A DNA stretch of 29,241 nucleotides from Desulfuromonas sp. (GTDB taxonomy: Bacteria; Desulfobacterota; Desulfuromonadia; Desulfuromonadales; SZUA-401), in NCBI GenBank assembly GCA_002869605.1, contig PKUI01000151.1, positions 1 through 29,241 on the forward strand, written 5' to 3'. The notes below the pieces were generated by a model. That model was not told the origin of the DNA and searched no databases. It was given only the letters and a program-made list of their open reading frames with translations. Positions 8,938 through 15,981 of the stretch are shown one piece after another. A program made the translations under genes and the position numbers. Every line of letters starts with the position of its first letter. Position 1 is the first letter of the stretch.

Positions 8938-10308
8938 ATGGATGAAATATCCTCGCATCGCGTCCCGCCCCAGAACCTCGAGGCGGAGATGTCGGTTCTC
9001 GGCGGAGTTCTGCTTGAGAACGACGCGCTGAACCGCGCCCTTGAAATCCTTCGTTCCGAAGATTTTTATCGCGATGCCCACCGCCAGATCTTCGAAGCGC
9101 TGATTGAACTCTCCCAGCGAGGCGAACCTGCCGATCTCGTTACCCTGACCGATGCCCTGAAAAGACGTGGTGACCTCGATGTCGTGGGGGGGAGCAGCTA
9201 CCTCTCGACCCTCGTCGACTACGTGCCGACAGCCGCCAACATCAGTTACTACTGCAACCTGGTCAAGCAAAAGGCGCTGTTGCGACGGCTCGGCGAGGTT
9301 GCGACCGACATCGTCAGCAAAACCTTCGAGGGAGGGGATGTCGACGAACTCCTCGATGGAGCCGAGACCGCAATCTTCAAGATCGCCGAAAATCGCACTC
9401 GGCCCTCCTACTTCGAAGTCAAAGACATTCTCAAGGATACCTTTCGTAACATCGAGCAACTGTTTGAACGCAAAGAGCTTGTGACCGGTGTGCCGAGTGG
9501 CTTTACAGACCTTTACGAAATGACCGCCGGCATGCAGGCGGGAGACCTGCTGATTATCGCCGGACGTCCCTCCATGGGCAAGACGGCCTTCTGTCTGAAT
9601 CTCGTCGAGTATGCTTCGATTAGATCCGAGAAGAAGGTCCCCTCCGTGGTGTTCTCGCTCGAGATGGGGAAGGAGCAGCTGGTGCAACGTCTGCTCTGTT
9701 CGGTCGCCAAGGTCGATGCCAGCCGCCTGCGCACCGGTGATCTGGGAACCAGCGACTGGCCGAAACTGACAGATGCTGCAGACAAGCTGAGCCAGGCGCC
9801 GGTGTTCATCGATGACACCCCGGCGATTACCGTGTTGGAGCTGCGCTCCAAGGCGAGGCGTCTCAAGGCCGAGCATGGTCTCGGGTTGATCGTGGTCGAC
9901 TACCTGCAGCTGATGCGCGGCCATAACCCGGAGAGCCGTCAACAGGAGATCTCGGAGATTTCCCGTTCGCTCAAGGCCTTGGCCAAGGAGCTGTCGGTGC
10001 CGGTTGTTGCGCTGTCGCAGTTAAACCGTTCTCTCGAAAATCGTACCGACAAGCGGCCCATCATGGCGGATTTGCGTGAGTCTGGTGCGATCGAGCAGGA
10101 CGCCGACGTGATCATGTTCGTCTATCGTGACGCGGTCTATTGCGAAGACTGTCGCAACCGCGAGAAGACCTGCGAAAAGGGGCACGAAAAGGACGCCGAG
10201 GTCATTGTCGGCAAGCAGCGTAACGGTCCGATCGGTACCGTGCACCTGACCTTCCGTGGCGAATACACGCGCTTTGAAAACCAGAGCAAGCGCCACGATC
10301 AGAGTTGA
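8938..10308 (+). CDS. dnaB: Replicative DNA helicase DnaB
   Basis: The hexameric helicase unwinds DNA ahead of the replisome. The 456 residues show an N-terminal DnaB domain (RVPPQNLEAEMSVLGG, about 5-110), a linker, and a RecA-like C-terminal domain with Walker A AGRPSMGKTAF (about 206-216), Walker B LGLIVVDYLQLM and KQRNGPIGTV. Between the last two lies an unusual segment with Cys402, Cys405, Cys412 and His416 (10141-10185), in a loop that is normally short and lacks cysteines. No good ribosome-binding site precedes the ATG; the family-like N-terminus decides the start. The order rplI-dnaB is common in bacteria. Confidence 0.96.
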   Translation: MDEISSHRVPPQNLEAEMSVLGGVLLENDALNRALEILRSEDFYRDAHRQIFEALIELSQRGEPADLVTLTDALKRRGDLDVVGGSSYLSTLVDYVPTAANISYYCNLVKQKALLRRLGEVATDIVSKTFEGGDVDELLDGAETAIFKIAENRTRPSYFEVKDILKDTFRNIEQLFERKELVTGVPSGFTDLYEMTAGMQAGDLLIIAGRPSMGKTAFCLNLVEYASIRSEKKVPSVVFSLEMGKEQLVQRLLCSVAKVDASRLRTGDLGTSDWPKLTDAADKLSQAPVFIDDTPAITVLELRSKARRLKAEHGLGLIVVDYLQLMRGHNPESRQQEISEISRSLKALAKELSVPVVALSQLNRSLENRTDKRPIMADLRESGAIEQDADVIMFVYRDAVYCEDCRNREKTCEKGHEKDAEVIVGKQRNGPIGTVHLTFRGEYTRFENQSKRHDQS

Positions 10309-10333
10309 CCGTTTAAAGTGTTTAAGTGTGATG

Positions 10334-10369
10334 AAAAAAGGCGCGGCACAAGTATGCCGGGCCTTTTTT
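10334..10369. terminator. Bidirectional terminator between dnaB and the 46-aa gene
   Basis: Six A residues (10334-10339), a GC stem (10340-10348 with 10355-10363, one G-G mismatch), a 6-base loop and six T residues (10364-10369). It reads as a terminator on both strands, serving dnaB and the convergent small-gene pair. Confidence 0.85.
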
Positions 10370-10385
10370 GTGCTTGATCCATCGA

Positions 10386-10526
10386 TTAAGTCTGTTTGTC
10401 CAGACTGTGGATTGTTTCTCGCAGAAATGTTCGGGATTTTTTTATGTTCGGACTTGGTTGGTTCCGGAGGAGCCGATGGGCTTTCTCCAGAAGCTTGAGG
10501 GCCAACTCGACGTTCTGCTTGCTCAT
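10386..10526 (-). CDS. Unknown 46-residue helical protein, coupled to the upstream zinc-ribbon gene
   Basis: I do not recognise a family. The 46-residue product (starting MSKQNVELALKLLEKAHRLL) looks like one amphipathic helix followed by a basic segment and a second short helix; it is basic and has no signal peptide or Cys. The ATG overlaps the stop of the upstream gene as ATGA (10523-10526), the classic sign of translational coupling, which is the main support for it being real. It ends 17 bases from the bidirectional terminator. It may be a partner of, or a subunit split from, the 92-aa protein upstream. Confidence 0.6.
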   Translation of the reverse strand: MSKQNVELALKLLEKAHRLLRNQPSPNIKKSRTFLRETIHSLDKQT

Positions 10527-10801
10527 GGTTTGCTTGGTTTGGAAGTCCAGTGGTGGTCGCAGCAGAGGCATATCTGCTCCAAGTCGTGAGTTTCGCTATA
10601 AATACTCCCGCAAGAGGGGCAGGTAACGATCTTATTCTCAGGGTCCGAGGCAAAGGCGCAGGCAGAATCGAGTAGGTCGAGACTTTCGGCGATGTTGGCA
10701 TTCAGACCACCAGGGGTCGAGAGCTGCTCTAGAAGCAGGCGGCGGGCTTCTTCCATGCAGGCGAGAGCGTGCGCTACAGGAGTGTTGAGGGGGCATGTCA
10801 T
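10523..10801 (-). CDS. Small zinc-ribbon protein of unknown function
   Basis: The 92-residue protein has an N-terminal helical part (about 5-52, with ACMEEARRLLLEQL and AESLDLLDSACAF) and a C-terminal zinc ribbon: Cys61-x2-Cys64 and Cys78-x2-Cys81, with HH at 83-84. The ATG at 10801 has AAGGAG 7 bases upstream, which decides the start; a longer frame to 10933 has no such site and an unlike composition. It is cytoplasmic, with no signal or membrane segment. It forms an operon with the 46-aa gene. A role in nucleic-acid or protein binding is plausible from the ribbon, but nothing more specific can be said. Confidence 0.72.
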   Translation of the reverse strand: MTCPLNTPVAHALACMEEARRLLLEQLSTPGGLNANIAESLDLLDSACAFASDPENKIVTCPSCGSIYSETHDLEQICLCCDHHWTSKPSKP

Positions 10802-11191
10802 ATCGTTGCTCCTTGGGTCGGTGGATGTTTTTTGGGCCGTGGCGCATCTCCCCCTGGAACGGTTGACATGCGGACAGATTTTATGGGGCGATTTCACACA
10901 CATACAGTAAAGTATGTGCAATATCGAAACCAATACCTGGTCAGTTATGTAAATCCGTATAATTAAAACCTATTATTAACCAGTTTTTATGGCCGGTTGC
11001 GAGGTGTAACTGACTATTAAATAAGAATTATTCGCCGTTCGTTCGTGTCTTTGAACGCTGGATTGTATCAGGATGACGTGTTATAGCAGGGTGAATATTT
11101 ATGAGTGTCGGTATTTCACGGTCTGGCTGTCAGTTGACTCTGGATTTCGTGTCGGCGTATCTTGTGTGAACGTTCGCGAGGGAGGTTTGCT
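10802..11191. other. AT-rich intergenic region with inverted repeat and divergent promoters expected
   Basis: These 390 bases have no convincing gene; they separate the minus-strand zinc-ribbon pair from the plus-strand 54-aa gene. Visible items are a 7-bp inverted repeat, CACATAC (10899-10905) and GTATGTG (10912-10918) with a 6-base spacer, about 100 bases upstream of the zinc-ribbon start; a perfect TATAAT on the plus strand (10958-10963) without a clear -35; and a plus-strand promoter candidate described separately. The stretch from about 10890 to 11110 is noticeably AT-rich. Confidence 0.5.
11134..11163 (+). promoter_or_regulatory. Candidate promoter of the 54-aa/thioesterase/ferredoxin operon
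   Basis: TTGACT (11134-11139) and TATCTT (11158-11163) are separated by 18 bases and end 28 bases before the GTG start of the first gene. Motif match only. Confidence 0.35.
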
Positions 11192-11356
11192 GTGGAAACG
11201 GTTAAGACCGCAAGTTTTGAATACCTGATCGATATGGCCGAGAAGAAGCCGGAGGGGGGCTACCGCTTTGTCCTCGATGGCGAAGAGTATCATATCGATG
11301 ACGTGCTGGAGATTTCGGCCATCGCGACGCGGCACGGTTATATCATCATCTACTGA
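11192..11356 (+). CDS. Unknown 54-residue acidic protein
   Basis: No family recognised. The GTG start has GAGGGAGG (11178-11185) at 6-base spacing, which supports this start rather than one ten codons upstream. The product has an N-terminal helix (ETVKTASFEYLIDMAEKK) and then alternating strand-like segments (YRFVLDGEEYHIDDVLEI and ending GYIIIY), suggesting a small alpha/beta fold with no Cys, signal or membrane helix. It is followed after 11 bases by the thioesterase gene, each with its own strong ribosome-binding site, so the three small genes are very probably one operon. Confidence 0.68.
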   Translation: METVKTASFEYLIDMAEKKPEGGYRFVLDGEEYHIDDVLEISAIATRHGYIIIY

Positions 11357-11367
11357 GGGAGGTCGGC

Positions 11368-11763
11368 GTGGATGTCCGGGAGGATGGTTACTGCTTTGTC
11401 TGCGGACCGCAGAACCCGATCGGCCTCAAGGCCCGTTTCGCCATAGACCCTGACACCAAAAGCTCCCGCTGTGAGCTGCAGCTGTCGCGAGAGTTTCAGG
11501 GATGGGAAAATGTTGTGCACGGTGGTATGCTGTCAAGTCTTCTGGATGAAGCGGCTATTTATGCCTGTCGCAGTTGTGGTAAACGCTTTGTTACGGCTGA
11601 ATTGAAGGTGACTTTCCGCAAGCCGGTTGCCGTTGGTGTGCCGCTCATGGTGAGTGCGCAGGTGGTCAACCAGAAGCGCAAGCTGTTCGAAGTTCAAGCG
11701 CAGCTCGAACAAGAGGGCGAGATTTGTGCCGCGGCAGAGGTCAAGGCCTTTCGCCTCGACTGA
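11368..11763 (+). CDS. Hotdog-fold thioesterase (PaaI/4HBT type)
   Basis: Predicted to hydrolyse an acyl-CoA or acyl-carrier thioester; the substrate is unknown. The 131-residue length is typical. The N-terminal CFVCGPQNPIGLKARF motif is common in PaaI-like members, and VVHGGMLSSLLDEAA (about 51-65) holds the HGG-x-x-x-x-x-x-D/E active-site pattern on the central helix. Strands AELKVTFRKPVAVG and the C-terminal AAAEVKAFRL complete the fold. Start is GTG with GGGAGG five bases upstream. The ferredoxin gene follows after 25 bases, an unusual partner for a thioesterase. Confidence 0.85.
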   Translation: MDVREDGYCFVCGPQNPIGLKARFAIDPDTKSSRCELQLSREFQGWENVVHGGMLSSLLDEAAIYACRSCGKRFVTAELKVTFRKPVAVGVPLMVSAQVVNQKRKLFEVQAQLEQEGEICAAAEVKAFRLD

Positions 11764-11788
11764 ATGAACCCGATGGAAGGATTGAACT

Positions 11789-11971
11789 ATGAAGATTGTT
11801 GTCGATAAGGAAAAATGCCAGGGGTCGGGAGAGTGTGTCAAGGCCTGCCCGGTTGATGCCATCCGTCTGGTCGACGGCAAGGCGGTGATCGATCATGAGC
11901 GCTGTGACCTCGACGGGATCTGTATCCCGGCCTGTCCGCACGGAGCGCTCGATTTTTCGGAAAATAGCTGA
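11789..11971 (+). CDS. Two-cluster ferredoxin with non-cysteine residues at both second-ligand positions
   Basis: A 60-residue electron carrier of the bacterial 2x[4Fe-4S] fold, with two repeated halves and no extra domain. The first motif is Cys10, Ser13, Cys16, Cys20-Pro; the second is Cys39, Asp42, Cys45, Cys49-Pro. In standard ferredoxins positions 13 and 42 are also Cys, so each cluster has three Cys plus Ser or Asp. Asp in this position ligates the cluster in Pyrococcus furiosus ferredoxin and permits 4Fe/3Fe conversion. GGAAGGA precedes the ATG. It ends the small operon, followed by a terminator. Partner enzymes are not evident. Confidence 0.93.
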   Translation: MKIVVDKEKCQGSGECVKACPVDAIRLVDGKAVIDHERCDLDGICIPACPHGALDFSENS

Positions 11972-11995
11972 ATTAAACCGAGCATGATGGACGTG

Positions 11996-12022
11996 ACGGG
12001 GAGTCTGGCGACTCCCCGTTTC
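11996..12022 (+). terminator. Intrinsic terminator after ferredoxin gene
   Basis: A perfect 9-bp stem (11996-12004 with 12011-12019) with 6-base loop CTGGCG, followed by TTCTGTTG. It lies 25 bases after the ferredoxin stop and 40 bases before the ABC-F gene. Confidence 0.72.
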
Positions 12023-12063
12023 TGTTGTGCCGGTGACGCTTATCTCAAGGAGAACAAGACAGT

Positions 12064-13737
12064 ATGTCCAGCGAAGCAAACAAAATTATTTACAGCATGA
12101 TGCGGGTGAGCAAGCTCTACGACAAGAAACCTGTCATCAAGGATATTTCCTTGTCGTACTTTTATGGCGCAAAAATCGGTGTGCTTGGTCTCAACGGTGC
12201 CGGCAAGAGCTCGTTGTTGCGGATCATGGCCGGGGTCGACAAGGAGTTTAACGGCGAAGCGGTACTCTCCCCCGGTTATTCGGTCGGCTACCTGGAGCAG
12301 GAACCGTTGGTCGACTGCACTAAAACCGTGCGCGAGGTCGTTGAAGAGGGGGTGCAGGAAACGGTCGATCTGCTCAAGGAATTCGAGGAGATCAACCTGA
12401 AATTCGCCGAACCGGACGTCGACATGGAGGCGTTGTGCGACCGTCAGGCACAGGTTCAGGAGAAGCTCGATGCCCTGGATGCATGGGACCTCGATTCACG
12501 CCTCGAGATGGCCATGGACGCCCTGCGTTGCCCGCCCGCGGAGGCCACGGTCGATGTACTTTCCGGCGGCGAAAAGCGTCGCGTGGCACTCTGCCGTCTG
12601 CTGCTGCAGAAGCCGGACATCCTGCTGCTCGATGAGCCGACCAACCACCTCGACGCCGAGAGTGTCGCCTGGCTGGAACAGCACCTGCAGCGCTACGAAG
12701 GGACGGTCATTGCGGTTACCCACGATCGTTACTTCCTGGATAACGTGGCGGGGTGGATTCTCGAACTCGACCGTGGTGAGGGGATCCCCTGGAAGGGGAA
12801 CTATTCGTCGTGGTTGGAGCAGAAGCAGGAGCGCCTGCGCCGCGAGGAGAAGTCCGAGAGCAATCGCCAGAAGACCCTCGAGCGCGAGCTGGATTGGATC
12901 CGTATGTCGCCGAAGGGGCGTCACGCCAAGAGCCAGGCGCGTATCAGTGCCTATGAGAAACTGTTGGGACAGGAGGGGGAGAGACACGAAAAAGAACTCG
13001 AACTCTACGTCCCTCCGGGACCGAGGCTCGGTGATGTCGTCATCGAGGCCAAGGGGGTGAGTAAGGGCTTTGGTGACAAGCTGCTGGTCGAAGGGTTGAA
13101 CTTTTCGTTGCCGCCCGGAGGTATCGTCGGGGTTATCGGTCCCAACGGTGCCGGTAAGTCGACCCTGTTCAAGATGGTGACCGGTGAGGAGCAGCCGGAC
13201 GACGGTTCGTTCCGCATCGGCGATACGGTCAAGCTTGCCTACGTCGACCAGAGCCGCACTCTCGACCCGAACAAGACCATCTGGGAAGAGATCAGTGGTG
13301 GCGCCGATCAGCTTGAATTCGGCAAGCAGCTGGTCAACTCGCGGGCATATGTGGGGCGTTTCAACTTTTCCGGTTCCGAGCAGCAGCGCAAGGTCAGCAG
13401 TCTCTCCGGTGGGCAGCGCAACCGCGTTCATCTGGCCAAGATGCTCAAGGAGGGGGCCAACGTGATCCTGCTTGACGAACCGACCAACGATCTTGACGTC
13501 AACACCATGCGAGCGTTGGAAGAGGCGCTCGAGAACTTTGGTGGCTGCGCGGTGGTGATCAGCCATGATCGCTGGTTTCTCGATCGCATTGCTACCCATA
13601 TCCTCGCCTTCGAGGGGGACAGCCAGGTGACTTTCTTCGAAGGGAACTGGACCGAGTACGATGAGGATCGTAAGCAACGCCTCGGCGCCGAGGCCGAGCG
13701 CCCCCATCGGATCAAGTACCGGCATCTGACCCGTTAG
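12064..13737 (+). CDS. ettA: ABC-F translation factor, EttA type
   Basis: A soluble tandem-ATPase that binds the ribosomal E site and gates translation according to the ATP/ADP state. The 557 residues match EttA (about 555). The first ATPase has Walker [10 protein letters not shown] (about 42-50), signature [12 protein letters not shown] and Walker [13 protein letters not shown]; the linker (about 245-320) is the charged P-site tRNA interaction region containing [17 protein letters not shown]; the second has [22 protein letters not shown] and [12 protein letters not shown]. There are no membrane segments. AAGGAG lies 11 bases before the ATG, slightly far. The neighbours do not suggest a specific antibiotic-resistance role. 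Confidence 0.93.
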   Translation: MSSEANKIIYSMMRVSKLYDKKPVIKDISLSYFYGAKIGVLGLNGAGKSSLLRIMAGVDKEFNGEAVLSPGYSVGYLEQEPLVDCTKTVREVVEEGVQETVDLLKEFEEINLKFAEPDVDMEALCDRQAQVQEKLDALDAWDLDSRLEMAMDALRCPPAEATVDVLSGGEKRRVALCRLLLQKPDILLLDEPTNHLDAESVAWLEQHLQRYEGTVIAVTHDRYFLDNVAGWILELDRGEGIPWKGNYSSWLEQKQERLRREEKSESNRQKTLERELDWIRMSPKGRHAKSQARISAYEKLLGQEGERHEKELELYVPPGPRLGDVVIEAKGVSKGFGDKLLVEGLNFSLPPGGIVGVIGPNGAGKSTLFKMVTGEEQPDDGSFRIGDTVKLAYVDQSRTLDPNKTIWEEISGGADQLEFGKQLVNSRAYVGRFNFSGSEQQRKVSSLSGGQRNRVHLAKMLKEGANVILLDEPTNDLDVNTMRALEEALENFGGCAVVISHDRWFLDRIATHILAFEGDSQVTFFEGNWTEYDEDRKQRLGAEAERPHRIKYRHLTR

Positions 13738-13771
13738 GGGAAGGCGCCTGAGCAGGGTTAGTCGCCGGGTG

Positions 13772-13801
13772 TTGGTTTGCCCTGCTTGTTTAGGCTATAC
13801 T
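13772..13801 (+). promoter_or_regulatory. Candidate promoter of the outer-membrane protein gene
   Basis: TTGGTT (13772-13777) and TATACT (13796-13801) with an 18-base spacer, 38 bases before the start codon. It overlaps a 7-bp inverted repeat, AGCAGGG (13751-13757) with CCCTGCT (13780-13786), which could be an operator or the stem of a weak terminator for ettA. Confidence 0.45.
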
Positions 13802-13839
13802 CACGCCATGTGTCATTTTCTTGTAGGGGGGTTGTCTTT

Positions 13840-14481
13840 ATGATGCAGAAAATTTTCAAGCGTATGGGGGGGGCATTGCTGGTGCTGTTGCTGGCGGCTC
13901 CGGTATATGCTGGAGGTCTCGGCCTGTTTTTCAGTGGCGGTGAGCGTAATGCGGAATGGGATGGCGATTATTCCAATGTCGAGGTGGAAGGGAGACACCG
14001 CGATTTCGGTTTCAGCGTCGATTCGAACCTGGCCACGGATCGCCTCTTCAATTATCGCCTTGAGTTCGGGCGCGCGGAGTGGTCCTTTGATGAATTCAGC
14101 GGGGTGAGTGTCGGCGGAGACGTTGACGGACTGGTCATGAATCACGACTTCGGGTTCGGTGGCATGGTGGCTCCGTCCGTACGGCTCTGGTTTGGCCCTG
14201 AAATTCGCCTGACCCTGCTTGATGGCGACCTCGATGGTGTGGCGGCTCGGGATATCGACCTGTTCGGCTACGGCGTAGGTGGTGCGATCGGGGTCAATGT
14301 TAACCTGCCCGGGCGTATGACCGTGGCTGCCAAGACCGGTTTCGTGATGATGCGTTATCTGGGCGATGGTCCGAATTGGGACGGGGTGTCCTGGAGAAAC
14401 AGTGACTACGACGTTGACGAGGACCTGGTCTACCTCGGGCTGTCGATCTTCTTTCGCACCAAGCGTAGCGGGATGGAGTAG
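13840..14481 (+). CDS. Predicted outer-membrane beta-barrel protein
   Basis: The 213-residue product starts with a clear signal peptide (MMQKIFKRMGGALLVLLLAAP, likely cleaved after VYA). The rest alternates polar and hydrophobic residues with many Gly, Asp and aromatic positions, such as FNYRLEFGRAEWSF, IRLTLLDGDL and VAAKTGFVMMRYLG, typical of a small outer-membrane barrel of perhaps 8 strands. It ends in a strand (LVYLGLSIFFRTKRSGME), though the last residue is not the usual terminal aromatic. The tandem ATG at 13840 has a G-rich ribosome-binding site. No specific function is recognised. Confidence 0.72.
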   Translation: MMQKIFKRMGGALLVLLLAAPVYAGGLGLFFSGGERNAEWDGDYSNVEVEGRHRDFGFSVDSNLATDRLFNYRLEFGRAEWSFDEFSGVSVGGDVDGLVMNHDFGFGGMVAPSVRLWFGPEIRLTLLDGDLDGVAARDIDLFGYGVGGAIGVNVNLPGRMTVAAKTGFVMMRYLGDGPNWDGVSWRNSDYDVDEDLVYLGLSIFFRTKRSGME

Positions 14482-14503
14482 CTGGCAGAGCCGGCAACGA
14501 CTT

Positions 14504-14529
14504 AAAAGGGCCCCAGGGGGCCCTTTTTT
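14504..14529. terminator. Bidirectional terminator between the barrel protein gene and ntrC
   Basis: A perfect 10-bp stem, AAAAGGGCCC (14504-14513) with GGGCCCTTTT (14518-14527), has a 4-base loop and a T-run to 14529. It lies between two convergent genes and its A/T flanks let it work on both strands. Confidence 0.88.
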
Positions 14530-14533
14530 GTGC

Positions 14534-15967
14534 CTATTTTTTGACTTCGATGCCGAGCTGAACGATCTTCTTGCGCAGGGTGTTGCGGTTGATGCCGAGG
14601 ATCTCGGCGGTGCGCACCTGGTTGCCACGGGTTTTTTCGAGGATGATCTTGATCAGGGGGCGTTCCATCTGCTCCAGGACCATGGTGTAGAGGTTGTCTA
14701 GATCCTCGACATCCATCTGGGTGAGCGAGGCGCGCAGCTTGTTGGCAATCAGCGCCTCGAGGCTATGGTCGTTTTCTCCGTCGTTGATCCCCCCCTGAAG
14801 CAAGTCGGGAAAGTCGTCGGGGGTGAGTACCGGGTTGGTGGAGAGCAGGGCCGCCCGCTGTAGGTAGTTCTCGAGCTCGCGCACATTGCCCGGCCAGGCG
14901 TAGTTCATGAGCAGTTGCATGCCCTCGTCGCTGACCTGCTGAGCCGGGACGCCGAGTTCCTGGCGGATATGACTGAGAAAGAACTCTACCAGCAGCGGGA
15001 TATCCTCCTGGCGGCGACGTAGGGGGGGCAACGGGATCGGTACGACGTTGAGCCGGAAGTAGAGGTCTTCGCGGAACTCCTTGTTTTGTACCTTCTCGCG
15101 CAGGTCCTGGTTGGTGGCGGCAACAATGCGCACGTCAACCTGGATGGTGTTGCTGCCGCCGGTGCGGGTGATCTCTTTTTCCTGCAGAACGCGCAGCAGC
15201 TTGGCCTGCAGTTCGAGCGGCATGTCGCCGATCTCGTCAAGAAACAGGGTGCCGCCATTGGCCTGTTCGAACTTGCCGCTCTTGCGCTCCGTGGCACCTG
15301 TAAAGGCGCCGCGTTCGTGGCCGAACAGTTCGTTCTCGAGCAGATCCTTGGGGATTGCGGCGCAGTTGATGGCCAGAAACGGCTTGCCGAGGCGGGGGCT
15401 GTTGAAGTGTACGGCCCGCGCGACCAACTCCTTGCCGGTGCCTGATTCGCCGTAGATCAGTACCGTTGCATCCGACGGGGCAACCCTGCCGAGGATCTTG
15501 TAGACGCCCTGCATGGCCGAGCTGTTGCCAATGATGGCACGGTTGACCTGGTAGTGGTTCTTGACCTCGTCACGCAGGCGGTGAACTTCTTCGGAGACGT
15601 TCAGGGCCGTTTCCGCCTTAACCAGGATAGCTTCGATCTCGTCAAGGTCGAACGGCTTGGCAAGGTAGTCGTAGGCGCCGCGCTTCATTGCCTCGACGGT
15701 ATTTTTCATCGAGGATTCGGCGGTCATGATCACCACCATCGTTTCCGGACGTTCCTCCTTGATGGTACTGAGGAGGTCGAGGCCGGACATGCCCGGCATC
15801 TTGATGTCGAGAATCGCCAGATCGTATTTGTTGCGACGAGCAAAAACCAGTGCTTCGTCTCCAGTGGTGGCCAGGTCGACGGTATAGCCTTTTTTGGTCA
15901 GGGCACGCGAGAGGACCCAGCGGATACTCTCTTCGTCGTCGGCAACCAGGATGCGTTTGAGGGTCAT
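14534..15967 (-). CDS. ntrC: Sigma-54-dependent response regulator, NtrC type
   Basis: Activates sigma-54 promoters when phosphorylated. The 477 residues contain a receiver domain (about 4-120) with acidic Asp10/Asp11 and phospho-acceptor Asp54 in LAILDIKMPG; an AAA+ domain (about 140-370) with Walker A GESGTGKE, sigma-54 loop GAFTGA, Walker B GGTLFLDEIGD; and a Fis-type helix-turn-helix at the end (NQVRTAEILGINRNTLRKKI). It lies 14 bases after the sensor-kinase gene, with AAAGGA before the ATG. The order dusB-ntrB-ntrC matches nifR3-ntrB-ntrC known in other proteobacteria, which supports a nitrogen role; this lineage has many paralogues, so the exact regulon is inferred. Confidence 0.9.
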   Translation of the reverse strand: MTLKRILVADDEESIRWVLSRALTKKGYTVDLATTGDEALVFARRNKYDLAILDIKMPGMSGLDLLSTIKEERPETMVVIMTAESSMKNTVEAMKRGAYDYLAKPFDLDEIEAILVKAETALNVSEEVHRLRDEVKNHYQVNRAIIGNSSAMQGVYKILGRVAPSDATVLIYGESGTGKELVARAVHFNSPRLGKPFLAINCAAIPKDLLENELFGHERGAFTGATERKSGKFEQANGGTLFLDEIGDMPLELQAKLLRVLQEKEITRTGGSNTIQVDVRIVAATNQDLREKVQNKEFREDLYFRLNVVPIPLPPLRRRQEDIPLLVEFFLSHIRQELGVPAQQVSDEGMQLLMNYAWPGNVRELENYLQRAALLSTNPVLTPDDFPDLLQGGINDGENDHSLEALIANKLRASLTQMDVEDLDNLYTMVLEQMERPLIKIILEKTRGNQVRTAEILGINRNTLRKKIVQLGIEVKK

Positions 15968-15981
15968 GCAGATTTATCCTT

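Noticed and set aside
10802..10933. N-terminal extension of the zinc-ribbon gene to 10933
   Set aside because: The start at 10801 has an ideal AAGGAG at 7 bases, and the extension would run into AT-rich, non-coding-like sequence with the inverted repeat.
12496..13725. Long antisense frame across ettA (similar ones across ychF, dnaB and gltA)
   Set aside because: Each mirrors a clear family member on the other strand, and the translated products have no domain logic. These are GC-driven shadows.
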